Below, piece after piece: positions 46,661 to 57,934 of a stretch of DNA of 64,000 bases; within the stretch, counting starts at the first letter, position 1, and every line of letters begins with the position of its first letter. This DNA comes from Acanthaster planci. Its lineage: Eukaryota > Echinodermata > Asteroidea > Valvatida > Acanthasteridae. The stretch covers positions 576,754 through 640,753 of the forward strand of contig NW_019091488.1 in NCBI RefSeq assembly GCF_001949145.1, in the 5' to 3' direction. The notes beneath the pieces are model-generated. The model was not told the DNA's origin. It worked only from the letters and a program-made list of their open reading frames with translations, and ran no database searches. The position numbers were made by a program, and so were the translations under genes.

Positions 46661-49600
46661 CATTTCCTTCCCCCGGCCCGTGCTTGCATAGTACATGCCA
46701 TAGGTACTAGGCCTTCATTCCGTTGTTTTTTTTTGTGTGTGGAATTTTTCTAACTTTGTGTTTTCATTAAGAGTGAGTTGTGGAAGAAAACTCTTTCCTC
46801 TTTTTTTAATCAAATGTAATCAGAAAGAGCTTTGCAACTAAACAGCATTGTATTCAGGAAATATATAACATTAACGTCATCCAGAACAATGTTTTAGCTT
46901 TTCCTGATCTAATTCTGATTTTTCTAATAATTATTGTGAACCCATTCTAAGATACAATACATCAATCATTATTACTTGTTTGCAAAAATGTAACATGCGG
47001 ATCTGATGAAAAATTAAGCGCAAGGTCAAACAGAGAGGAAGAAAAGACACCGTCACAATGGTAGTAGGATCTACAGTGTTTAAGAAACAAGGACTAATAT
47101 CATTGAAAGTGTGGTGCTGATGAAGTTAACGAGGAAGAATAAACTGAAGGAAGACTGAAGACTGAATATTCTGAGGGTAATAATATAGTGCAGGCTGGAT
47201 GGTAACTACCTAAACCCGTGGTCAAACTTGCAGTCATACAATTGTAGACAAATTGTCTGGAGGAGTGGGAGAGCTACTTGGAAACTGCCGGCATGGACCA
47301 GAGAGAAATATAAGGTTACAAATCTCCCACAAATGGGAACTTCATCAGCGGTCATAAAAAGAAATTGGACAGACATTCGAACAAGGATCAGCCGGGTAGA
47401 TTTAAAAAGTGACGCTTGTTATGCGAGAGCACTTACATTCGCGGATTTTCTTTTTGCTCGTTTTCATTTTTAGGGGGTTAAAATATGACAAAAATTAATT
47501 CAATTTGATGAATGGATGAAACACCCCCCACCCAAAAAAGAGGAATCAACGCCTGCAGCTCAGGGCATGCATTCTGCAAGCGCGATTGACGGAAATGAGA
47601 GAAAACAAAAGAAATCATTGGCTGGGAAATCAAGGAGTGACGAATTCTGTGCTAGCAGTTTCAACTTATTTTAAGAGAGCAGTTCCTACATATTTGGATT
47701 TTCTTTTGCTCTTTTATCATTTTTTCAAAAAGATATGACAGAAATTAATCCCAATTAATGAATCGATGAGATAAAAACAATGAAAAATCAACACCAAAGA
47801 GCGAATTGCATGTACTTTGCTAGACAATTTAGTCATTTGTTTGAATAATTGATTCACAGACCTAGGGAGCCAGACTATTCGAGCCTTTATTCCCTAATGT
47901 TTTTGGGATGTCATTAGAATAACGATGTGATTATAATACCTTAAGACAAGAAAGACTTTCACTATTTAACCGTACGTTTGCTACGTAAGCTGCCAAACTT
48001 GACTCGAATGATACCAAGGCCGATTGAGCTTGGCCAAGAGGCCGTTTCAGGATGTTTGGTGGAACAGCCATGGCCAGATCATTTCCTCCTTCGCGCCTTG
48101 TTCACGCTGCGTGACAAAATAGGGGAAAACATGCTGATATACGTCGGGGATAAGACTTCGACAGATGCTTACTGAGCTTGGATAACGTGGCCTTCGTAAC
48201 TGAGAGAATGTACCAGCAGTCACCATAGTAACACCGCTGGTACTGCCATGACCAAGGGAGATCAGCTTACACGCACGTTCAGTATTGTCATGTGTGTCCT
48301 AGATCAATGTAATTTACATCTCATCCACCATACTTAGACCATGGAGGAAATTAGACATAGTTTGACAAAGGCATTGATAAACGGTATATGCTGCAACGTA
48401 GTTTCCCGGCAGCACATTGTCTGTTGTTTTGCGTTCATATGAATTTCATTGATAACAGTTTGTTGCATGTAGACCAAAAGACCGAATCTGTATTAAGGTG
48501 AAACAATTAGGCTAAGGATCCTTGTTTGCTAATAAAACAAAACAAAAGTTGAAGGAGGTTATTTGAGATTTCTCAATGGTTTATGTCAAAAACTGCATTT
48601 CATATGCAATTTTTTGGTAATACATGTATTGCATTCAGTACCGACTTTGTTCTGGTAATTGTTTTTTGTGCACATGTAGACATATCTGCATTCATGAATC
48701 ACTTGTACATTCCATAGACTGACTTCTTATAGGTTGGTACGTTAAAAATTTAGACTCCTTGGAGTATGCACGCTTTAGCCTGTTGTATTAATTTCTAGTT
48801 TAACTATACCTTGTGGTGTTCATTACACAGTACGGCTTATTTTAAAGGGTTTGTTGTTTGCCTTTTATTGTTTTGCACGATATGTACGTTTCTTAAACAG
48901 ACAAAATCTATTAAAACGAAGCATTCATTGGCAATTAAAGTCACTGCAGACTTAGCCAAATAAAGTGTGCAAATGGTGTGACCTTGTGACAGCACAGCTG
49001 CATGACGAAAGACTAAACCGTGCGTGGGCTGCCTTGCTAACAAAATGTCCTGAATTAATAAGGGAGACAAAACTGCCTCCAGCTAACAAGCCTGTACGCC
49101 TTTTATCCGTCGGAATGATTTACCATTGAACATAATCGACAAAATGTTTATAACTACTTCCCCTACTTTTCCACATCTGGCTATGCGCTAAATATAGATT
49201 CTAATCTCCTTTTACGGTGTTTTCATGTGGAGCATATGCAGCTGTCATACACTTTCAGTGTCCCCTACTCAATGTTTCTTGGGGAGACATTGTACACACC
49301 GGAACTTTTACATACATGTAAGTGGATATCAGAGGGACGCGCGGTGCAGTGCAGTGACGGCAATTTTATATTTATCCCAGGCGAGAACATCTTTTTAAGA
49401 GTGGGGTAACTGAGGGGAACACGGGCACCCCCCCCAGATCGGGGCCTGTTCCCCTAGGGCCGACCGTATGCCCCCCGCTCTTAAATTAGAGGAGGAACAA
49501 AATCTAGTGATGGTGCATCTTCGTCAATGTTTTAACTGTGACTGAACCTATTGAGTGCCCCTTCAAGAAAATGAGGGCCCAAGTGCCCCCCCCAAATGTG

Positions 49601-49962
49601 CCCCCGCCATGCAGTAACGCACTGCTCTTACAGTTTACATACAGGACTTACCTATTATTTGGGGAAACAGTTTTGAATGAGAGGGGACCGTGAGGCAGAG
49701 TTCCCAAAATATACTTTCAAGGGCTTTTCCAAGGCTTTGCCTGTCGCCCAGCGCCCAAACATGGCGCTGGGAGGGGCTGATGGGTCCAGTCCACTAATTC
49801 AAGTCCCATTGAAAACATTGTAAAATCAGCACCGTTCAGGGCCCAATAGCATGCACGCCAACATCCCTGAAACACAAATGAAATTCTTGTCTGGTCACTT
49901 ATCTTTCAATTTCTTTTCAATTTTTTTGTGGGTTAACCAATTACATTTTTAATTATTCCCAC
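46661..49962. other. Gene-poor stretch
   Basis: Only a short match to unit 2 at 47,840-47,930 (AGACCTAGGGAG...) and C-rich tracts near 47,525 and 49,430 stand out. Open frames are short and lack splice support. Confidence 0.5.
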
Positions 49963-50103
49963 NNNNNNNNNNNNNNNNNNNNNNNNNNNNNNNNNNNNNN
50001 NNNNNNNNNNNNNNNNNNNNNNNNNNNNNNNNNNNNNNNNNNNNNNNNNNNNNNNNNNNNNNNNNNNNNNNNNNNNNNNNNNNNNNNNNNNNNNNNNNNN
50101 NNN
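49963..50103. other. Assembly gap (141 Ns)
   Basis: Unknown sequence between unrelated non-coding flanks. Confidence 1.
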
Positions 50104-50430
50104 GAGCTGGTCAGAAATTCTCTCTTGAATTAGTGGTCTGCACCCCTGATGGTCTTGTAAAAATGTTAGTGACGGAAATACGTCACTGGGGTCACAGCTA
50201 ATGACGCGCAGAGAACTGTGGGTAATTTTGCCAGGCGCGCGAGCTCGCTCCGTGTTGCAGTTATCAATTTGATATTTTTCTTTGTCATCCTCATTGCTGA
50301 AAATATCATCACTTCACTTCATTAGTTCAACCAAAATTGATCAAGAAAACCAAAGATTTGAAAAAAAAATCGCCATAAGACACGTGATCAAAGTACTTAG
50401 TAAGAAAATAAATTTCCGTGATTGTACATT

Positions 50431-50571
50431 CTGAAAACTCCCGGGTAAGATTGACCCAGAATTGGGTCCCATTCAGCGTGATCCTTCCCAGAGAGGGTCA
50501 AACACGATCCGAAAAAGGGTCACGCCGAATGGGACCCAATTCTGGGTCAATCTGACCCGGGAGTTTTTAGA
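50431..50571. mobile_element. 141-bp palindromic MITE-like element
   Basis: The left arm AAAACTCCCGGGTAAGATTG... is the near-perfect reverse complement of the right arm ...CAATCTGACCCGGGAGTTTTT, over about 57 bp, with a loop of about 22 bp. GC-rich relative to its surroundings. Confidence 0.85.
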
Positions 50572-50822
50572 GTTTATACCAAGGCCATGTTTTATGATAT
50601 AGCCTGACACTTCGGCCTCTGTCAAGGCCTTACCATTGGCTACCAACAAATTCAAATAACGTTTGGCTAACAGGAGGTCGGAGGTCGTACACATAGTAGC
50701 CAATCACACTATAAATTTGCCATCAGCCCTTCCCTGTTAAGGCGCTGGGAGACGAGCAAATTCCAAGGAAAACCAATAAACACGACCGTGGAATGTCGAT
50801 TTTGAGATGATGAACGTTAAGC

Positions 50823-50939
50823 ATTCCATCCTGAAGTTAGGTATTACCACACAATAGATTAAAATTTTGAATGAACTGAGAGCTTATTTTATATACCTTT
50901 TAATATATTGTGTGGTAATACCTGACTTCAGGAAGGAAT
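50823..50939. mobile_element. 117-bp palindromic MITE-like element
   Basis: Arms ATTCCATCCTGAAGTTAGGT... and ...CCTGACTTCAGGAAGGAAT are inverted over about 42 bp, with an AT-rich loop of about 32 bp. Confidence 0.8.
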
Positions 50940-51109
50940 AGGGAAAGGCTGAAAGTTCTGCATACCCCGTGTGACTGCCCTGCAGAACTTCAAACATATT
51001 TTAATGTTCGGCACGGCAATAGTACAGCGTTTATTGCCAATTCGGTTCGGCAAATAGAGCCTGAAAGTTCATCCCTGATGGCGTGCACCGGAACCTTTGG
51101 ATAGGGAAA

Positions 51110-51785
51110 ATAACGTGCCAAAACTTCAGAATTTGCAATAATTTTTCGTTCAGTTACATGTACATCTTAAAAGGGCCTTTGGTAAAATATTTGCTAGCAT
51201 GTCAATATTTGGAAACTGAAAAATCACCCGACCTAAAACTTCTGAAAATTTAACACACATGAAGAACAGTGCAATTCGGAGGTCTAGTACGCAAATGAAT
51301 ACGGAATTATACTTCATGATAGTCTTTCGGTACAAGCCAAAATTAAAGCAGACAAAAATATTTTAAGGATTTTAGAATTTATAACAAAACAAACTTAAAG
51401 CAATAATCAATTCGACTGAACCTAGAGTCCATCGACTGCAGGTAGGTAAACCTTTGCAACGTTGTACGATCTCGTTTCCACGTATTAAAGCACGAGGAAT
51501 GAAAACAAACGTGCATGAACTTGAGAAGGAGACCTATGGGAACGATACTGCCGGAAGTGAAAGGTCGTTAATAAAATTCGTTTTCACCCATCTCCAGGTG
51601 ACTTTTCTTTTAAAATATTACTTGAAGAGGACAGAGAGAATTCCGACATGAGTATTTCTTGAGGTGGTTTCAGTTAGGAATCATTCTTCCAAAAATTATC
51701 GAGCGTTATTGGGACGGCCCCATGTTTCAAATAGGCGGACCGCGCGAGGATTCCGGAAGCTAGTAACCGACTGACCTTTTACTCT
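51110..51785 (-). repeat. Repeat B, inverted copy 6
   Basis: Reverse complement of the family: TAGAGTCCATCGACTGCAGG here matches CCTGCAGTCGATGGGTTCTA at 41.6-42.1 kb, and the CCGACTGACCTTTTACTC end matches the GAAAGTAAAAGGTCACC start. No SLC22 exon lies downstream on either strand, so the repeat moves or duplicates independently of the gene. Confidence 0.8.
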
Positions 51786-51990
51786 TAGGCCATTGCATTC
51801 GTCGCTGCAAGCCTAACAGGGTATGGCGCGCGAAATCTTTTCCGTGCGTGGGTGAGTCGGAAAAGCCAATTATTCATGTCGCCCTCAACTGAACTCCAGT
51901 GATACAGCATACACGTCAGTTTACGTCCGCTAACCTTACGGATTGTGGACTTGTGAACAAAAGACGTCAACATGATGCAGGAACGGAAGA

Positions 51991-52024
51991 CGTCCTGTGG
52001 ACCTACACATGTCCACAGGACGTT
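51991..52024. repeat. Short perfect hairpin
   Basis: ACGTCCTGTGGAC and its exact complement GTCCACAGGACGT are separated by 8 nt (CTACACAT). Function unknown. Confidence 0.8.
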
Positions 52025-54300
52025 TCCCCTTCTCTCAAAAAGAAGTTTCGAGGCATTTTGGGGTAGGGATCATGTGTCGTAAAAGGAAGAGGAATAGGCC
52101 TAGTCAAGGAAACCTTGTACAAAAAGCCAGCTGACAATTGTGTTCCCAGTTCAAGAAAAAGGAGTATTTTCACTGAGTTTCTTAACCGCACAAAAAAAGG
52201 AATGTCCACACTAGGTATGTTAGGTAAGCCTGGGTGTGTACACCGTTTTCTGAACCTCATGTGTGTAAAAATCCTTAACAACAGCTTAAATGAATGGCGA
52301 GATGCAGAACTAAATATAACAGGAAGCGCTTCATTGAATGCAAATGGTTTTGGAGCGGGGTGAAGTCTGTTTGTGTCCTTTGCTGTAGCATATTCACAAT
52401 TATTAAGTATATGAAATGCAGCAGCACTAAACCCCAACCAGATCTTCACTTGCTGCCACTGCAACCGGACCTGCGGGTCCCGCATCGGCCTAATCAGTCG
52501 AGAGCGTGCTTGCTGTCGCCTTGGACCACTACCGGGGGGCTCTACCTTCATGATCTTCGTTCGCGAAGCCTGGCCAAGAAACACGGTACATGCACACACA
52601 TCATACCATTCATGCTGTACTGCAACCGAATTACATTACAATAATACAGGATAAGATATGCACAACCGAATTTTCAGTATTTCATGATAGTTGACATTTT
52701 CTGGCAAAAATAATACGCGCTGCCGGCTGTTTGCGTTTATCAAAATGGCAGAAGATCGGCATAGCGTGATCGGAGCGTGATCGGATCGCGATCACGGTGC
52801 ACGTACATGTACTGTACACTGTGCACAGGCGGGATGCTGGGTCATAGACCTCTCACTTATAAATTCGTAATTGTGCACGCATGCGCACAAATGGCCTTGG
52901 CGGCAAGAAGCGTGAGCGGGCCATTGAAAATGTACATGTACATGTACAGGGGTGCGACCTTGATGATCATATTCTCTCAGGTTTTCTGGCTTTGTTCATT
53001 TTTTTCTTCAAACAATTTAATTAAATCGCGTTTGCTATTAGTTTCTAATTAATTAAAGTGGAATTTTCAGTGCTCGGAAAAACGACTTTATCATCGTAAT
53101 TTCTCCTGTGCGCACGAGATCGCCGTTTCTTAGTATGGCCCCCTTCTGAAAGTCTACAATGCCCCAAAATGAATGAGACAGGAATGAGTTTACAGCGACC
53201 GTCACGTAAAGTGCTTGGATATGTTTGGTATCGTGCCAGGAAACATAAGGCGTTGAGTTGATTTACTCTCGGTGTTGCTAGATTAAATATCAAACAATAT
53301 GCCCTATCGTGAATTACATGCATTTCAGTTTATAAATAATCCAGACGGCGGAGTCAGCCGCTCCAGCTGTATGCACGAATCGCATAAAAACATGAGTCAA
53401 AGAGTCTACTATTTTTCTATTGCGCGAGGTCACAGTGCACTCTGAAGGCGCTTTCCAGTATATGGTTTTTGGGGGTGCGTTGCATAGACGACAAGCTCAT
53501 GCGCTTCACTTTCACGGACACAAAAACCGACTCCATTACATAACACACATGTGCTTTGCGTTCGGCCGTCCAAATCGCCCCGGGAGCAATTTTGACGGAT
53601 ACACAACATTTGGAGGAAGTGTTGACGCCCGTAAATATGTAAAGGCGCCATAACACAGAACACCCTGCCACTACGCAATTAATGCGCACCAACAAATATA
53701 AAAAGGAAAGAATAAAATGAAAAATGAAATTAAATTAAACAATACAACAAATGCGAAATGCCACAGCGATGCACAAAATTATAATGTACCACAACACTGG
53801 AATTGCCTAGGGCTCAGATCTCCGGCAGACACCAAGGAATTATGAAATTTAGGACATACATAGTGGAGTTGAAGACTCCATGCACTTCATTGACTCAGTA
53901 GAACCTTGGGCGATAGTGGACCAAAATGCTAATAAAAAATGAATCAAATTACAGTTTGGATAATCCACACAACATAGCACAAAGTGGTAAAGCTCTGGAA
54001 AATATTGCAGAAGAAATCACCATTTTTTGAACCTCACAAGTGTGAAATTTTGCCTTCAAAATCAGAATTTCTCCTCGATTCCACAGCATTTAAATGAAAT
54101 TGGAGCTGTAATCGGGCTAGTAGTAGGCCTACTCCGAACAAAATGTTGCCGAGTGAAATGACCTCTTCAGTTCACTTCATAATAAAAGAAAAGTCTGCGA
54201 ACCCCTACAGTCTTTTTCTAAGCAGTGAAATATTCAGGATTTGCTATATTGTCAAAATCTTACTTTGTAACCGTTGAAGACAACCCATCATGTAATCTTT
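52025..54300. other. Non-coding or uncertain stretch
   Basis: Contains a 198-codon minus-strand frame (52,599-52,003) with one exon-like piece near 52,455-52,575. The alternating TGTACATG repeats near 52,795 and 52,930 are palindrome clusters. No gene can be supported. Confidence 0.5.
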
Positions 54301-54307
54301 CTGCGTT

Positions 54308-54844
54308 TTGCTAATAGTTCGGTGTGGTTTTCCTGATTTATGCTGGCCTTATAAGAATTTTTTAAGTCTCGTTTTTTCTTCTTGTGAAAGATACTGCCAA
54401 AAGTATGGACGCACTTTCTTCCTCATTCCCACTCAGACTTTTCGCCGTGTTCTTTCACTACTTCCTTCTGAAGAATTGAGAGCAAAGATTGATTCCATTT
54501 GTTGGGTTTATGTTACTGAGGAAATGCAGTTTCATATTGATGACCTTAATTCCAGTTGGCGTGTTCAATGCGACATACGACAATGGTATGATCCAGTAGC
54601 GGATCCATTAGGGGTGTGCCATCCGGCAATTAACTTTAATAGACAAACGTTAAGACGAAGAATATGTCACGCAAAGGGTAACTTCCATTCTGGGGCGCCC
54701 CCTTTTGTAATGTCTCCCCATTTTGAGAATGTTGGATCGATAACTGCAGTCCATCGACACAAGATGTATATACGCACAATGTATCATGCTGCCCATCAGT
54801 TTAGGCCTAACCTTGAAAACCTTTTATTAACAAAAAGTATTTAA
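54308..54844 (+). CDS. Hypothetical protein or terminal exon, 178 codons
   Basis: The longest uninterrupted frame on the right side of the window without an obvious repeat cause. An acceptor-like TTTTGCTAATAG precedes TTCGGTGTGG at about 54,318, and AATAAA follows the stop by 12 bp (54,856-54,861), so it could be a last exon. The product has aromatic-rich segments (WVYVTEEM, RQWYDP), a Cys-containing centre and a basic C-terminal part (HRHKMYIRTMYHAAHQF). No known domain is recognised; it could be a remnant of a transposon protein. No upstream exon was found. Confidence 0.35.
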   Translation: MLIVRCGFPDLCWPYKNFLSLVFSSCERYCQKYGRTFFLIPTQTFRRVLSLLPSEELRAKIDSICWVYVTEEMQFHIDDLNSSWRVQCDIRQWYDPVADPLGVCHPAINFNRQTLRRRICHAKGNFHSGAPPFVMSPHFENVGSITAVHRHKMYIRTMYHAAHQFRPNLENLLLTKSI

Positions 54845-54862
54845 AGAAGTCTGAAAATAAAA

Positions 54863-57703
54863 GTGAACAAACAAGTATGTATTTACCCAGAACTGAGTAA
54901 CTTTTTCCGTAATTTGGAAACAGAAAGCATAATCTGTTTAGTCTCCAAAATACTACTTATCAATTTCCATTTGTTTAATTTAAAACTCGCTCCGAAATTA
55001 AAGTCAACACTGTTATGTCTACATGTGTATCATATGACAACTGCATGTATCATTAACTGTTACATTCAATACACTCACAATACACAATACATTCACGACA
55101 CCCTGGAGTTTTTATTTTTCCAGTGACACATGACACACACTCCATTATCACGTGGTGAACAGAATTGCATTCACTTGATTCACTGCATCACTATATCGGG
55201 GACATGCAGACATTGCATTGCGGGTGATAATAAAAGCACATGCACGAAACACCCCTCCAAATAAAGTGCATAGCTCCAGCTAATCTTTAAATGATTAAGA
55301 CGCCTATAGTCAGGGTCGAATTGGTGCTGTGCATGCTTCCATAAAGAATTGCCGCTTCGCTAGTGACTTGCATGTATTTGTCGGCTTTGCCAAGTCACAT
55401 TATTAAAGCAGATAATAACAACAAATTTTCCTTTGTGTTAGTGTTTTAAAAAATCATTAAGATGAAAAGTGGACAGAATTTGAACAAAATAAGGAACAGT
55501 ACGTGTTTCCTCATTTATAAGGCAAATTAAATATTTATTTATCAACGCTAAAACTGAAACTGTTCAGTGCATATACTAAACTGCTAATCTACAGTACGAA
55601 CTAAAAGGTTACTGCTTCCAATAAGTGCATAAACTAAACACATTTTGATTAGATTTAGGGAGAAAATTAATTTGACACAATCGATCTTTCTGACACAGCA
55701 AAAATGTAGTGTTTAACGTGGTGTCTAAGTACAGCATAACTGATACCACGCACCACAATATATATATTTTTTACAGAGTAAACATGTGTCCACTTTTGAT
55801 TTTATTTCCTCACGGTTGGTGGGCAGATGGCAAATAAATCAGCGGTCATATCGGAAGGGGATAATCATAGGCTTCATTCTTTATTTGCCCTGCTCGCTGT
55901 TCGTGAGATTTAAATAGTACACCAATGATTAGGATTTCTTATTTTTACCTTATAGCCTTTCAACTCCCAGTTGCGTTGGCGTATACAGAGGTATTAAGAA
56001 CAAGCTGAAGACATGACAGGTGTATGCACTGCAGGATTCTTTTGCCCTAGTCCCCATGACCTCACTGTAATGAGAACATGGGTCGATAGAGAGGCTACCA
56101 TACTACCGCAGTATAAACGACAACAAGCCTGATAGGTATTCGCCCAACATACTCCATCCAACCAGATTTGCCATGGTCCGAATTATATATACAAAATACT
56201 AGGACTGTGGGGATTTCTAAGATAGCTATGACTTGTGGTCAAAAGTAAAAACTTGTCACAATGTCGACATAAAATGGTACTAATGACTAAAACCATGCCG
56301 CAAAATCCCCGACATATAGATCCCGCGACTGTTAAAGATTGTTCTGAGTATTTTCACGAGATACCTATTCTCGAATATATCCTTTGAGTATCTTAGCATG
56401 AGCCTGCTTTTAGTACAATTTTCGTTCTTAGTACTATGTTCTTTAATTTGAATTAATATGAGTACTGGGCAAACAAGCATGGCTGAGTACCATATGTATA
56501 TGAAATTGTATGCAAGCTTGCGTGAACAAGTCGTCATCACATACAAATCGACCTCATAACAGAAGGCTGCACATCACGAAGAAGGCAAGACACGGCAACT
56601 TCACTGTGTTTGCAGCGTTTCATGTTGAACTCTATCAATGGACGTCATTTACTGTTATTGTTTCATTTCGTGATGAGTTCAGCTGTGAAAAGATCCATAA
56701 ATTAAGGCTTTGGGGTATTTGCTGTCCATGATTTAAATTTCCGCTCAATGTTGTTCCATGTTCAGCTTAACAAGGTGATTTGTGGGTTCAAGAGCGAACG
56801 TGTCCAGAATGGACGGGACGGTGCCTATCAAACCCAGCGATAGTAGAAAAAATACCTCCCCTGCGGTAGGCTTGTATAGATGCTACGTCTTCGCCAGCTG
56901 GCATCTGCCAATGCCATTCTACACAAGCCACAGTAAATAAAAATGTCCGGCTGTCATACACTAGCATTTATCTTGATTGACCATCCAAATGGGAAGTCGC
57001 ATAAATATTTATGTAGCGAAGGCAAACTCTGGTGGAAGTTGTGGAACAACAGACAGCGCCTGTGCGTTTCAAATTAATGAGCAAGACTGAAAGTAACCTT
57101 GGAACGTCGAGAAGATGGACGATGTGGTACACATTTTGGGAAAGGAAGACCTACTCCTAAAAAATTCCGGAACTTTTTGGGTACAAATAGACACAAATTG
57201 TGGGCCAAGAACTCTTAATATTAAAAGATCTCTCCACGGTGACACGGGATGAGATCAGTTGACCAGTGAGCATATAACAGTTCGTATTGCTTGACCGGTA
57301 AACTTTATAATCCTTTGTTGATCCGTGGGGCAAAGAAATGTTTAATCGAATCTCTACAAAAGCTATAGAAGACCTTACAAAGGTAAACCTTATTCAAAAT
57401 AGCCTCTTAATACTTGGAAATCCGTATGTCGAGAAAAAAACCATTGTTTGAACTATAAATAGTCTTACAACTTTCTTCAACAAGTTAGTGACAATGAACA
57501 CCCTTATATGGAAAGCCAAGCGCCAACGGGCACTAAAAGGAAAAAATGAAATCTGGGGGTGAAATTCTTTGTTCTCAAAGCTTAATCCCGATGTTCCCCG
57601 TGACTGTACAAATCCGAAGAATGCTGCGACGTTTGTGCGACCGGACAACGTCGGTGATGTCAATGGTCGGTGCAAGTGGTCGTAGATACCCCGGGCTCTC
57701 CGG
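54863..57703. other. Non-coding stretch, no gene seen
   Basis: AT-rich with short open frames only. Right of about 57,000 it may include the 3' UTR of the minus-strand gene that ends at 57,704; ATTAAA (minus strand) near 57,340 is a possible poly(A) signal. Confidence 0.5.
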
Positions 57704-57934
57704 CTACTGACGGAGGAGGGCCAACCCGGCGGCGGCGTTGAGCAGCAGAGCTAATGCGCTCAGGTTGGTGACGGTCGCAGCGGATCTGGTCATCATGGGC
57801 TTGGTCGTACCGGCGTCTGGCTCCGGCTGGCCGGTGGGCTCAGGGCCTGGCTGGGGTTCCGCGGTCGGCCCGGTAGGCTCTGGTTGCGGTGCGTTTGTGG
57901 GCTCTGCGGTGGGCATATCCGGAGTGCCTGTTTG
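57704..57934 (-). CDS. C-terminal exon: PT/PE-rich stalk and GPI signal
   Basis: 76 codons plus stop, high in G+C against AT-rich flanks. The Pro-Thr-Glu-Gly stalk is followed by Ser-Ala-Ala as a plausible omega site and a 17-residue hydrophobic end. An NLS sequon lies inside the part that GPI processing would remove. Confidence 0.65.
   Translation of the reverse strand, partial: QTGTPDMPTAEPTNAPQPEPTGPTAEPQPGPEPTGQPEPDAGTTKPMMTRSAATVTNLSALALLLNAAAGLALLRQ

Noticed and set aside
52003-52599. 198-codon minus-strand frame as an intact gene
   Set aside because: No domain, mixed composition, no start context, and the plus strand is also partly open; only a short inner piece looks exon-like.
53417-53695. 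Overlapping 77-92-codon frames on both strands
   Set aside because: Shadows of each other with no splice sites, domain or composition signal.
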